64,000 nucleotides of DNA from CAVSCR01 sp963726575 (GTDB lineage: Bacteria > Actinomycetota > Actinomycetes > JAHEKZ01): assembly GCA_963726575.1 (NCBI GenBank), contig CAVSCR010000006.1, positions 272,631 to 336,630 of the forward strand. Reading direction: 5' to 3'. The position numbers were made by a program, and so were the translations under genes. This document shows, piece after piece, positions 50,213 through 57,494 of the stretch; the first letter of the stretch is position 1, and each line of letters opens with the position of its first letter. Below the pieces are notes generated by a model that searched no databases, was not told where the DNA came from, and worked only from the letters and a program-made list of their open reading frames with translations.

Positions 50213-50824
50213 TCAGCGGACCATGCCCCAGCGGAACCCCAACGCCACAGCTTGGGCGCGGTCCACAGCGCCGAGCTTGCGGAACAAGCGGCGCGCGTGG
50301 GTCTTCACGGTGTCCTCGGACAGGTAGAGCTCGCGCCCGATCTCGGCGTTGCTGCGACCCCTCGCCATGCCGGTCAGCACCTGGAGCTCGCGCTCGGTCA
50401 ACGACGGCGGCGGTCCCATCTCGGCCGGCCGGGCTCGGCGCGGCAACCGCCGCCACGACGCCTCGGCCAGCGCGCATGTCACGGTGGCGCTGAGCTCCTC
50501 ACGCGAAGCGTCCTTCACGACATAGCCGCGGGCCCCTGCCGCAACGGCGCGGGCGACGCCCTCGGTGTCCTCGGCCATGGTGAGCATCACGACTGACGCG
50601 TCGGGATAGGTCGCAACCAGCCGGCGCGACGCCTCGACGCCGCCGAGTCCGGGCATCCGAACGTCCATGAGGACCAGGTCGGGGCGCTCGGCACTCCAAC
50701 GGCTGAGCACTTCCTCGCCACTCCCGGCGACGCTGACCCGGTCCACGCCCGGAAGGGCGGCGACCGCGCGGCGCAGCGTCTCACGCGCCAAGGGCGAGTC
50801 GTCGCAAACGAGCACGGTGGTCAC
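50213..50824 (-). CDS. bldM: BldM-like response regulator
   Basis: A 203-residue NarL/FixJ-type regulator. The receiver has Asp8-Asp9, the phospho-site equivalent Asp54 in LVLMDVRMPG and Lys near 104 in YVVKDASREEL. The C-terminal LuxR helix-turn-helix is at about 138-195 (LTERELQVLTGMARGRSNAEIGREL, DTVKTHARRLFRKLGA). The start VLVCDDSPLARETLRRAV and the end AVALGFRWGMVR match Streptomyces BldM, which forms homodimers and heterodimers with WhiI to control sporulation genes. It sits between sigD and whiB3 as bldM does next to whiD. No histidine kinase is adjacent, so it is an orphan regulator. Confidence 0.88.
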   Translation of the reverse strand: MTTVLVCDDSPLARETLRRAVAALPGVDRVSVAGSGEEVLSRWSAERPDLVLMDVRMPGLGGVEASRRLVATYPDASVVMLTMAEDTEGVARAVAAGARGYVVKDASREELSATVTCALAEASWRRLPRRARPAEMGPPPSLTERELQVLTGMARGRSNAEIGRELYLSEDTVKTHARRLFRKLGAVDRAQAVALGFRWGMVR

Positions 50825-50955
50825 ACGTGCCTCCCGTCCGGGCTGAGTCCTCGGCGCACGGCTCACCCGCGCCCCAGTCCCTCTTTCGGCACGAGGACCG
50901 GCCAGCGTGAGTCCTTGGGACGGATTGACCCGCAACGAGGCGGGCGGCGCCTGCC

Positions 50956-51864
50956 TCAGCCGCCGAGCAGGGCCGCGACGTCTGGCCGGTCGAGCCAGAC
51001 CGTGCGCAGGTCCTCAGGCAGGTCGTCGGCAATCGCGATCACAGCGCTGCGGGCCGACGACAAGGCCTTGGCCGAGGCGGGCGGGTCCCTCTCCTCCAGC
51101 AGCGCACCGAGCACGGCCCGCGAGGGCCACAGCAGTGGCAGCGTGCCCAGGCTCTCCGCCAGCGTGGCCGCGCGACGCAGCGTGCTCTCCGCCTCGCCGA
51201 GCTCGCCCGCCTGCACGTGCGCGACCCCGAGGAACAGCAGGCCCTTGGCCACGTGACGCGGCGCGCCCGACACCTCGGCCCGCTGGATCGCCGCGGCCGA
51301 CGCGGTCATGGCGCCCGCAGGGTCCCCGTCGAGCAGCGAGATCTCGGCGCGCACCCAGTCCAGACGCACCCGCTGGCGCCACCAGTCCGGGCGTTCGGTG
51401 ACCATCGCCTCTGCCTGGGCCAACCGCGCCTGGGCTGCTCCAAGGTCGACCAGACCCACGGCGTCCGCGGCGAGCCCGAGCACCGCGTCGAACCCCGCTT
51501 CGCCGACCCCGTCACTGAGCTCCAGAGCGCGAAGGTCCGAGTCACGGGCCGCGTCGTGCTGCCCCAGCTGGCGGCGCACGCTGGAGCTCGTGGCGCAGGC
51601 GAGTGCGGCGAACAGCCGGCGCTCGGCCGTGTCCGCGCTGCCCTGCCCAGCCACCGGTTCCAGAACCGTCAGCGCCGAGCCGAACCGACCCGCCGCGGCC
51701 AGCGACACCCCCAACAGCCAGGCAGCTGCCGTGGCCTCGGTGGACCGCCCCTCCTGATGGGCGATCGCGAAGGCCTGTTCGAGCGCCGCCACCCCGTTGG
51801 CCGGACGACCGTGGAACGCGGCGCGTTCGCCGGTGGCCAGCAGCTCGGCGAGGTCGTCGGACAC
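50956..51864 (-). CDS. tetratricopeptide-like helical repeat protein
   Basis: A 302-residue soluble, Ala/Leu-rich, all-helical protein with TPR-like repeats: a unit near 20-55 (GVAALEQAFAIAHQEGR), others near 100-130, 160-190 and 205-240 (GLLFLGVAHVQAGELGEAESTLRRAATLAESLG). Such repeats mediate protein contacts; no catalytic motif. A conserved hypothetical of similar size occupies this place in mycobacteria (Rv3415c, from memory). GTG 51864 is 25 bases after the MerR/B12 gene stop, so the two are probably co-transcribed. Partner and role unknown. Confidence 0.72.
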   Translation of the reverse strand: MSDDLAELLATGERAAFHGRPANGVAALEQAFAIAHQEGRSTEATAAAWLLGVSLAAAGRFGSALTVLEPVAGQGSADTAERRLFAALACATSSSVRRQLGQHDAARDSDLRALELSDGVGEAGFDAVLGLAADAVGLVDLGAAQARLAQAEAMVTERPDWWRQRVRLDWVRAEISLLDGDPAGAMTASAAAIQRAEVSGAPRHVAKGLLFLGVAHVQAGELGEAESTLRRAATLAESLGTLPLLWPSRAVLGALLEERDPPASAKALSSARSAVIAIADDLPEDLRTVWLDRPDVAALLGG

Positions 51865-51889
51865 GTGGCGCAGGCTATCGGTCGCCAGG

Positions 51890-52888
51890 TCAGTCAGCGG
51901 CGCGGGCGAGCAGCGACACAGCGTGCGGCAACGACTCGACCCGGGCCACGTCGGTCGGGAGGTCGCTGCCCCAGCCTGGCCCTCCGGCGACCAGCTTCAC
52001 CGCCGGCCTGGTGCGCGGCAGCGCGGTGAACTGGGCGACGTCGCCAGTCTGCCCACACTGGCTCCACACGAACACCGCTCCCGGTCCGCATCGGCGCACT
52101 GCTTCGGCCAGCGCCTCGGCGGGAACCCGCGCGCCCAGCACCCGCACGGCCACCCTTCGCTCGGCCAGCGCCGCTGCGACCGCGTGGATCGGCAGCGTGT
52201 GCTGCTCCTCCGCCGCCGACGCGACGATCACCACCCGGCCACTGACCGGCGGCGGCTGGTGGCGTCCCGCATCGCGCAGGGCGGACAGGACGCATTCGGA
52301 GAGCAGGTGCTCCACGTCGACGCCCACCTGGCCGCCCTCCCAGCGGCGCCCGATCCCCAAAAGCACCGGCACCAGCAAGGTCTCCCAGGTGGTCGCGACG
52401 CCATGACGTGACAGCGCCTCGCCGACGATCGCGCTGACGCGTGGGGCGTCCAGCGCCTGGGCCGCCCGGGCCAGACCGCGTGTGGTGGGGTCTACCGCTC
52501 CGAGGGGGAGCACCGATCCGCCTCCGGCACGCCCGCTCGTCGCCTTGTCGGGCCGGTTCTGAGCCAGCGCCTCGGCAAACCCGCTGATCGCTTGTTCGCG
52601 GTCCACCCTGATCTCGCACGCGGCCCGCGCAGCGTCGGCCGGTGCCACGCCCCGCAGCGTCAAGGCCCGCATCACCTCCAGACGAGCCAGATCGTCTGGG
52701 TCGTAGCGGCGATGCGCCCCGGGCACATGCTGGTCCGGGCCCAGTCCGTAGCGGCGCGACCAGGTACGCAACGTGGCCGGCGCCACACCCAGACGACGGG
52801 CGACGGCCGCGACGGTGAGTCCGGTCGTGTGGGCCACTGGGTCGGCGGCCCTGACGTCTCGGTGCCACGACACCGGCGGATCGACCAT
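51890..52888 (-). CDS. MerR-type regulator with a CarH-like B12-binding domain
   Basis: A 332-residue transcription factor. The N-terminal MerR helix-turn-helix is at about 23-90 (LTVAAVARRLGVAPATLRTWSRRYGLGP). A four-helix bundle and B12-binding Rossmann domain follow. It has the W-x9-EH motif of the adenosylcobalamin photoreceptor CarH: Trp183, Glu193-His194; and a lower-ligand His230 in EEQHTLP, spaced 36 residues from His194 as expected. Unlike CarH, the residue after Trp183 is Glu rather than His, and the Gly of the ExHxxG motif is Pro. It may sense cobalamin, light or both. ATG 52888 start; a GTG upstream is possible. Confidence 0.82.
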   Translation of the reverse strand: MVDPPVSWHRDVRAADPVAHTTGLTVAAVARRLGVAPATLRTWSRRYGLGPDQHVPGAHRRYDPDDLARLEVMRALTLRGVAPADAARAACEIRVDREQAISGFAEALAQNRPDKATSGRAGGGSVLPLGAVDPTTRGLARAAQALDAPRVSAIVGEALSRHGVATTWETLLVPVLLGIGRRWEGGQVGVDVEHLLSECVLSALRDAGRHQPPPVSGRVVIVASAAEEQHTLPIHAVAAALAERRVAVRVLGARVPAEALAEAVRRCGPGAVFVWSQCGQTGDVAQFTALPRTRPAVKLVAGGPGWGSDLPTDVARVESLPHAVSLLARAAD

Positions 52889-53055
52889 GCCTCGATTGTG
52901 GAGGCGGTTTCCTACCGGCGCATCCCGACGCACCGCGCCGGCCCGCCCACGACCCGATCGCGCCGGGATCGAGGGGAATCCTTTACTTGACCAACTTCTG
53001 GCGCGAATCTAGGCTGAACGTGCGCTGCGTGGACTGCCCGACCCGAGGAGGTGCC

Positions 53056-53352
53056 ATGGCGGACGTCTCCCGGCTCCCTGGGCCCATCGCCGACGTCTGG
53101 GAGTGGCAGTTGGCCGGGGCGTGCCGGAGCGTGGACGCAACGGTGTTCTTCCATCCCGAGGGCGAGCGCGGGTCGGCCCGACAGGCCCGAGAACAGGCTG
53201 CCAAGGCGATCTGCGCCGACTGTCCCGTGCTGCGCGAGTGCGCTCGGCACGCGTTGGCCGTGCGCGAGCCGTACGGGGTGTGGGGCGGGCTGTCCGAGGA
53301 CGACCGCGCGGCGGTCTACCTGCGCCAGGCACGGCTCACGATCGTCGGCTAG
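53056..53352 (+). CDS. whiB3: WhiB3/WhiD-type iron-sulfur regulator
   Basis: A 98-residue WhiB-like protein. Four Cys ligands for a [4Fe-4S] cluster are Cys23, Cys53, Cys56 and Cys62 (CxxC in ICADCPV). The GVWGG turn is at 74-78, followed by a short basic tail. FFHPEGERGS (31-40) is typical of the WhiB3/WhiD branch. WhiB3 (Rv3416) in mycobacteria and WhiD in Streptomyces lie beside sigD/bldM and groEL1, as here. The ATG at 53056 has GAGGAG upstream. The stop codon overlaps the convergent groEL stop. Confidence 0.9.
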   Translation: MADVSRLPGPIADVWEWQLAGACRSVDATVFFHPEGERGSARQAREQAAKAICADCPVLRECARHALAVREPYGVWGGLSEDDRAAVYLRQARLTIVG

Positions 53353-54971
53353 TGGCTGTGGCCGTGACTGTGCCCGCCGGCGGCCTGCTGCGCCTTCGGC
53401 TCGGCCCGCTCCACGACCAGGGCCTCGGTGGTCAGCAGCATCGCAGCGATCGAGGCGGCGTTCTCCACGGCTGCGCGGGTGACCTTGACCGGGTCGATGA
53501 TGCCCGCGGCCATGAGGTCGACGTAGTCGTCGGTGTTGGCGTCGTACCCGTGGCCGACGGGCAAGGCAGCCACCTTCGCGATGACGACACCGCCCTGCTG
53601 GCCCGCGTTCTGTGCGATCCACCGCAACGGCTCACCCAACGCCTTGCGCACGACGCGCACGCCGGTCGCTGAGTCACCGGACAGCCCCAGGTCGGCGTCG
53701 AGCACGGCACTCGCATGCACGAGTGCACTCCCGCCCCCGGCGACAATCCCCTCCTCGACGGCCGCCTTGGTGGCCTGCACCGCGTCCTCGATGCGGTGCT
53801 TACGCTCCTTCAGCTCCGGCTCCGTCGCCGCTCCCACCTTGATCACGGCTACTCCGCCGGCCAGCTTGGCCAACCTTTCCTGCAGCTTCTCGCGGTCCCA
53901 GTCGGAGTCGGTGGCCTCGATCTCGCGTCGGATCTGCGCAATGCGATCGGTCACCGCGTCCGAGCCGCCGCCACCGTCGACGACGGTGGTCGTGTCCTTG
54001 GTCACCACGACGCGCCGCGCGCTGCCGAGAACCTCCAGGTCGACCTCGTCCAACCGCAGTCCGACGTCGGCTGAGACCACCTGAGCGCCGGTCAGCACCG
54101 CGAGGTCTTCCAACATCGCCTTGCGGCGATCGCCGAACCCAGGAGCCTTGACCGCGACCGACGTGAACGTCCCGCGAATCTTGTTGACGACCAGCGTCGA
54201 CAACGCCTCGCCCTCGACGTCCTCGGCCACGACCAGGAGCGGACGTCCGGCCTGCAACACCTTCTCCACGATCGGCACGAGGTCGTTCAGCGCCGCCACC
54301 TTGCCCTGCACGAGCAACAGCCGCGCGTCGTCGAGCACGGCCTCCATGCTCTCCGGGTCGGTGACGAAGTACGGCGAGATGTAGCCCTTGTCGAACTGCA
54401 TGCCTTCGGTCACCTCGAGCTCGACACCCATTGTGGTGCCCTCCTCGACGGTGATGACGCCGTCCTGGCCGACCTTGTCCATGGCCTCCGCGATCAACGC
54501 ACCGATCTCGGAGTCCTGAGCGGAGATCGCACCGATGTCGGCGATGTCCTGGGTGCCCGACACCGCCCGCGCGTTGGCTGCCAGCTCGGCCACGACTGCC
54601 GTCACGGCGGCCTGGATCCCGCGCCTCATCTCCATGGGGTTGGCGCCGGCCGTGACGTTGCGCATGCCTTCGGCGATCATCGCCTGGGCGAGCACCGTGG
54701 CCGTGGTCGTGCCGTCACCGGCGACGTCGTTCGTACGCGTCGCGACCTCTTTGACGAGCTGGGCGCCGATGTTCTGGCTGGCGTCCTCGACGTCGATCTC
54801 GCGTGCGATGGTGACGCCGTCATTGGTGATGGTCGGCGAGCCCCACGACTTGTCGATCACGACGTTGCGACCGCGCGGCCCCAGCGTCACCTTGACCGCG
54901 TCGGCCAGCGCGTCGACGCCGTGCTTCATCGAGTGGCGGGCCTGCTGGTCGAACTGAAGCGACTTGGCCAT
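53349..54971 (-). CDS. groEL: chaperonin GroEL1-type (His-rich tail)
   Basis: A 540-residue 60-kDa chaperonin subunit. ATP-site motifs DGTTTATVLAQAM near 85 and GIVAGGGSALVH near 408 are intact. The C-terminus ends GGHSHGHSH, a His-rich tail as in mycobacterial GroEL1 and unlike the GGM repeats of the housekeeping GroEL2. It lies in an operon after groES, 161 bases apart. The convergent whiB3 stop overlaps its own stop (TAG/CTA). Confidence 0.96.
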   Translation of the reverse strand: MAKSLQFDQQARHSMKHGVDALADAVKVTLGPRGRNVVIDKSWGSPTITNDGVTIAREIDVEDASQNIGAQLVKEVATRTNDVAGDGTTTATVLAQAMIAEGMRNVTAGANPMEMRRGIQAAVTAVVAELAANARAVSGTQDIADIGAISAQDSEIGALIAEAMDKVGQDGVITVEEGTTMGVELEVTEGMQFDKGYISPYFVTDPESMEAVLDDARLLLVQGKVAALNDLVPIVEKVLQAGRPLLVVAEDVEGEALSTLVVNKIRGTFTSVAVKAPGFGDRRKAMLEDLAVLTGAQVVSADVGLRLDEVDLEVLGSARRVVVTKDTTTVVDGGGGSDAVTDRIAQIRREIEATDSDWDREKLQERLAKLAGGVAVIKVGAATEPELKERKHRIEDAVQATKAAVEEGIVAGGGSALVHASAVLDADLGLSGDSATGVRVVRKALGEPLRWIAQNAGQQGGVVIAKVAALPVGHGYDANTDDYVDLMAAGIIDPVKVTRAAVENAASIAAMLLTTEALVVERAEPKAQQAAGGHSHGHSH

Positions 54972-55062
54972 GGGGTGGCTGCCTTTCCGCGAACAACGAA
55001 GGAGCGGCGAACGACGGTGGGTAGAGGGAGCGAGTGTCAGGTCGAGTCAGGTCGAGTCAGCG

Positions 55063-55100
55063 GTCCGCCCCGGTCCCGGCGAACCGAGGCCGGGGCGGAC
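55063..55100 (-). other. strong hairpin between groES and groEL
   Basis: GTCCGCCCCGG (55063-55073) and CCGGGGCGGAC (55090-55100) are a perfect 11-bp inverted repeat with a 16-base loop. There is no U-tract. Inside a groES-groEL transcript it could be an RNA-processing or attenuation element that sets the groES:groEL ratio. A direct repeat GTCGAGTCAG x2 (55041-55060) lies just downstream of it in the transcript. Confidence 0.55.
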
Positions 55101-55132
55101 CCGAGCTGACGCGCACGCAGCTGCGTGCTCGA

Positions 55133-55432
55133 TCACTTGTCGACGACTGCGAGAACGTCACGAGCGGAGAGGATGAGGTACTCCTCGCCGTCGTACTTGA
55201 TCTCGGTGCCGCCGTACTTGCTGTAGACGACGACGTCGCCTTCGCTGATGTCCAGCGGGATGCGGTTCTTGCCGTCCTCGTCCCATCGACCCGGACCGAT
55301 CGCCAGGACCTTGCCCTCTTGGGGCTTTTCCTTGGCGGTGTCCGGGATGACCAATCCAGACGCCGTTGTCTGCTCGGCGTCCAGGGTCTGGACCAGGATG
55401 CGGTCCTCCAGCGGCTTGATACCGACCGACAC
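55133..55432 (-). CDS. groES: co-chaperonin GroES
   Basis: A 99-residue cap of the GroEL chamber. The mobile-loop sequence DAEQTTASGLVIPDTAKEKPQ lies at about 18-38, then GKVLAIGPG, and VVYSKYGGTEIKYDGEEYLIL at 70-90. It is full length. The GTG 55432 start is preceded by GGGAGGG. Its promoter region carries a CIRCE operator 94 bases upstream of the start, so HrcA repression and heat induction are expected. Confidence 0.97.
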   Translation of the reverse strand: MSVGIKPLEDRILVQTLDAEQTTASGLVIPDTAKEKPQEGKVLAIGPGRWDEDGKNRIPLDISEGDVVVYSKYGGTEIKYDGEEYLILSARDVLAVVDK

Positions 55433-55525
55433 GAGTTGACCCTCCCGTTACGGGGTTGTGGTTGACACTGTGTTGAGCCTGAGCGCTCGCAGGTCCGCCG
55501 TCGCGGGGTCGAACCCTTGGGTGCG

Positions 55526-55552
55526 CTGGCACTCACCTGGGGAGAGTGCCAG
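55526..55552. promoter_or_regulatory. CIRCE operator (HrcA site)
   Basis: CTGGCACTC (55526-55534), nine bases, GAGTGCCAG (55544-55552): a perfect 9-N9-9 inverted repeat. It matches the actinobacterial form of the CIRCE element, the site of the HrcA heat-shock repressor. It lies upstream of groES on the minus strand and about 78 bases before the methyltransferase remnant on the plus strand. Confidence 0.92.
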
Positions 55553-55629
55553 AACTCATGTTAGGAGGGGGCTGCGGGAGGGTCAAACGGGGGGTGGGCT
55601 CTGACCGCGGTCCGCGCCCGGCAGCGAGG

Positions 55630-55988
55630 ATGCCGCTCGTGGATCTCGACGACGTGGCCCCGCTGGGCCGCCAGCTCCTGGCCCAGCCGGGAGGCTACGG
55701 CGAGGTCGACCCTCTGGTGACGACCAGCCGGCTGCGCTCCTCGGGCTACCCCCCGCGCTCGTGGCCGCCGCGCTCACCCAGGCCCGGTTGCGTCGTAGCG
55801 CGCGGCCCCGTCTCGGCGCCCTCGTCGATCAGCTGCTGCTGACTCCCGACGCAGCCGAGCAGATCACCCGCCCCGCGGTGGCGGACCATCGCGCCGCCCG
55901 GGCCGTGGTCGTGCTCACCCGAGTCGGCGCGCGTCCGTATGCAGTGATCACCGAACCGACACCGCGGCGAACCGGGCGGGCCGGCTGA
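55630..55988 (+). pseudogene. remnant of a SAM methyltransferase (THUMP-like) with its core deleted
   Basis: The frame from ATG 55630 (DLDDVAPLGRQLLAQPGGYGE, SRLRSSGYPP) and the frame from 55755 (ALVAAALTQARLRRSARPRLG, LLTPDAAEQITRPAVADHRAAR) together match the helical N-terminal domain of the class I SAM methyltransferase that lies between groES and tsaD in many actinobacteria. They are split by one missing C in the run 55749-55754. After HRAAR the sequence jumps to VVVLTRVGARPYAVITEP, which resembles the extreme C-terminus of the same protein. The whole SAM-binding core (about 250 residues) is absent. The normal protein has about 400 residues. Confidence 0.7.
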
Positions 55989-56303
55989 TCAGTCGCCGGT
56001 GTCGTCCACCGGTGTCCAGTGGTCCGCGAACGGAATGCCCGTCACGAACTCGGCCTCTTCTGGCACCGGCGTCATCTCGTGGGCCCGCCAGTCCGGACCC
56101 AAGTAGGCCTCGAGCGACGCTTCGTCGGCCCAGCGCGTGATGAGCAGGAGGCGCTCGTCGGCCGCGGCGAACGACGTCAACACCTCGCCTCCGACGAATC
56201 CGTCGGCCTTGGCCACGGTCGGCCACACGTTGTCACGCACATGAGCGACCAGCGCGCCGAGCTGGCCGGGACGCACCCGCGTCTCCCACATGCGAACGAT
56301 CAC
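55989..56303 (-). CDS. antibiotic biosynthesis monooxygenase-like (ABM) protein
   Basis: A 104-residue ferredoxin-like (dimeric alpha-beta barrel) protein: IVRMWETRVRPGQLGALVAHV at the start, GGEVLTSFAAADERLLLITRW in the middle and HEMTPVPEEAEFVTG near the end. ABM-domain proteins include small monooxygenases, isomerases and heme-degrading enzymes. No heme-ligand residue stands out, so function is open. GTG 56303 gives the natural length; an ATG four codons inside is possible. Stop adjoins the methyltransferase remnant (convergent). Confidence 0.8.
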   Translation of the reverse strand: MIVRMWETRVRPGQLGALVAHVRDNVWPTVAKADGFVGGEVLTSFAAADERLLLITRWADEASLEAYLGPDWRAHEMTPVPEEAEFVTGIPFADHWTPVDDTGD

Positions 56304-56362
56304 AGCGGAAGTGTAAACGCTCGGGTCCCGGGCACGATCTGGGGTCAGATCAGCCGATCTGG

Positions 56363-57385
56363 TCAGGGCGTGTTGCTGAAGTACGCGCCAGCGCCCATGG
56401 CCTTCCAGGCGTTCATCGACGCCGGGGATGACCCGATGTTCCATGCATACGTCAGCCCGCCCTTCGACATGGTCGTGTCGAAGTACAGCACCGCCTGGAA
56501 CTGGGTCATCGTTGTCTGCAAGGTGTTCGCGGCATCGGTGAACCACTGGGCCTTGCGGTTGGGGTTCGCCGGATCCTCCAGCACGCCGTACTCGGCGGCC
56601 ATGATCGGCTTGTTCATCGTGATCGCCCAGTTGTAGAACTTCTGGAACACCTGCGCGAACGACCGCCACTGCGCACCGGGCTTCGCCGGGTTCCAGTTGT
56701 AGCCGTCGGCCGCGATCCAGTCGACCACGTCGCTACCGGGGTAGTAGGACGGCGGCGTCGGGTTCGCCACGTTGAACTTCCACGCGGTCGGACACCAGAC
56801 CCAGATCACGTTGGTGGCGCCGGCCTGGATGAACAAGTTGTGCACGTGACGCCACGCGGCGATGTAGTCGGCCGGGGTGTGGACGGTGTTCTTGCGGTAG
56901 TCACCGTCTGGCTCATGGAAGAAGCGCAGGAAGATCGGGTGGCCGAACGCGGCCAGGCGCTTTGCCTGGGCAGTGACCCACGCGTCCTGCGAGCCGTTCT
57001 CGTACTGATACGTGTCGTTGGCACCCCACGTGATCATCGAGTACCGGCCGTTGGCCCAGTCCCAGGCCTCGTCGCTCATGCCGACGGTGCTGTCCACCGG
57101 CAGCAAGGCCTCTTTGTAGGTGTAGAACCGGTGGTCGATCGCGAGCGTGCGACCGATCTGCGTCTCCAGGGACGTCACCTCGGCCGGCGTTCCATCCTGC
57201 GTGCTCCGGTCAGGGTTGGTCATGGCCCCGAACCAGACGCCGCTGGGGGGCGAACCGGGTCCCGTTGGACGTCCGGCAGCAAGCGATGCCGTCGGCGCAG
57301 CCAGCGTGGCCAGCACCACGGCCCCCAGCAAAGTCCCAGCCGCGATCAGTCGGCGGTTCGCCCGCCACCTCGGAATGCGATCCAT
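56363..57385 (-). CDS. secreted GH26-like glycoside hydrolase
   Basis: A 340-residue exported (beta/alpha)8 glycosidase. A signal peptide covers about 1-37 (RRLIAAGTLLGAVVLATLAA...SLAA). The catalytic acid/base is probably Glu158 in LRFFHEPDGDY, and the nucleophile Glu265 in IMAAEYGVLED; WVWCPTAWKFNV lies between them. This pattern is that of GH26 mannan- or lichenan-degrading enzymes and bacterial relatives in exopolysaccharide loci. A secreted polysaccharide hydrolase is unexpected in the groES-tsaD interval. ATG 57385 has a GGGGG-type ribosome site. Confidence 0.82.
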   Translation of the reverse strand: MDRIPRWRANRRLIAAGTLLGAVVLATLAAPTASLAAGRPTGPGSPPSGVWFGAMTNPDRSTQDGTPAEVTSLETQIGRTLAIDHRFYTYKEALLPVDSTVGMSDEAWDWANGRYSMITWGANDTYQYENGSQDAWVTAQAKRLAAFGHPIFLRFFHEPDGDYRKNTVHTPADYIAAWRHVHNLFIQAGATNVIWVWCPTAWKFNVANPTPPSYYPGSDVVDWIAADGYNWNPAKPGAQWRSFAQVFQKFYNWAITMNKPIMAAEYGVLEDPANPNRKAQWFTDAANTLQTTMTQFQAVLYFDTTMSKGGLTYAWNIGSSPASMNAWKAMGAGAYFSNTP

Positions 57386-57395
57386 CTCTACCCCC

Positions 57396-57415
57396 GACGT
57401 CCCCTGACGTCCCCT
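57396..57415 (-). repeat. 10-bp tandem repeat before the glycosidase start
   Basis: GACGTCCCCT occurs twice head to tail at 57396-57405 and 57406-57415, followed by a partial third unit. It overlaps the presumed 5' leader of the glycosidase mRNA. It could be an operator or chance; I see no other sign of function. Confidence 0.4.
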
Positions 57416-57494
57416 GATGTCTACCCCACAACGGCCGCCGAGGCGAATCATTCGGATCAATCGATCACGAGCAATCCCGGACTTGAGTGACCCT

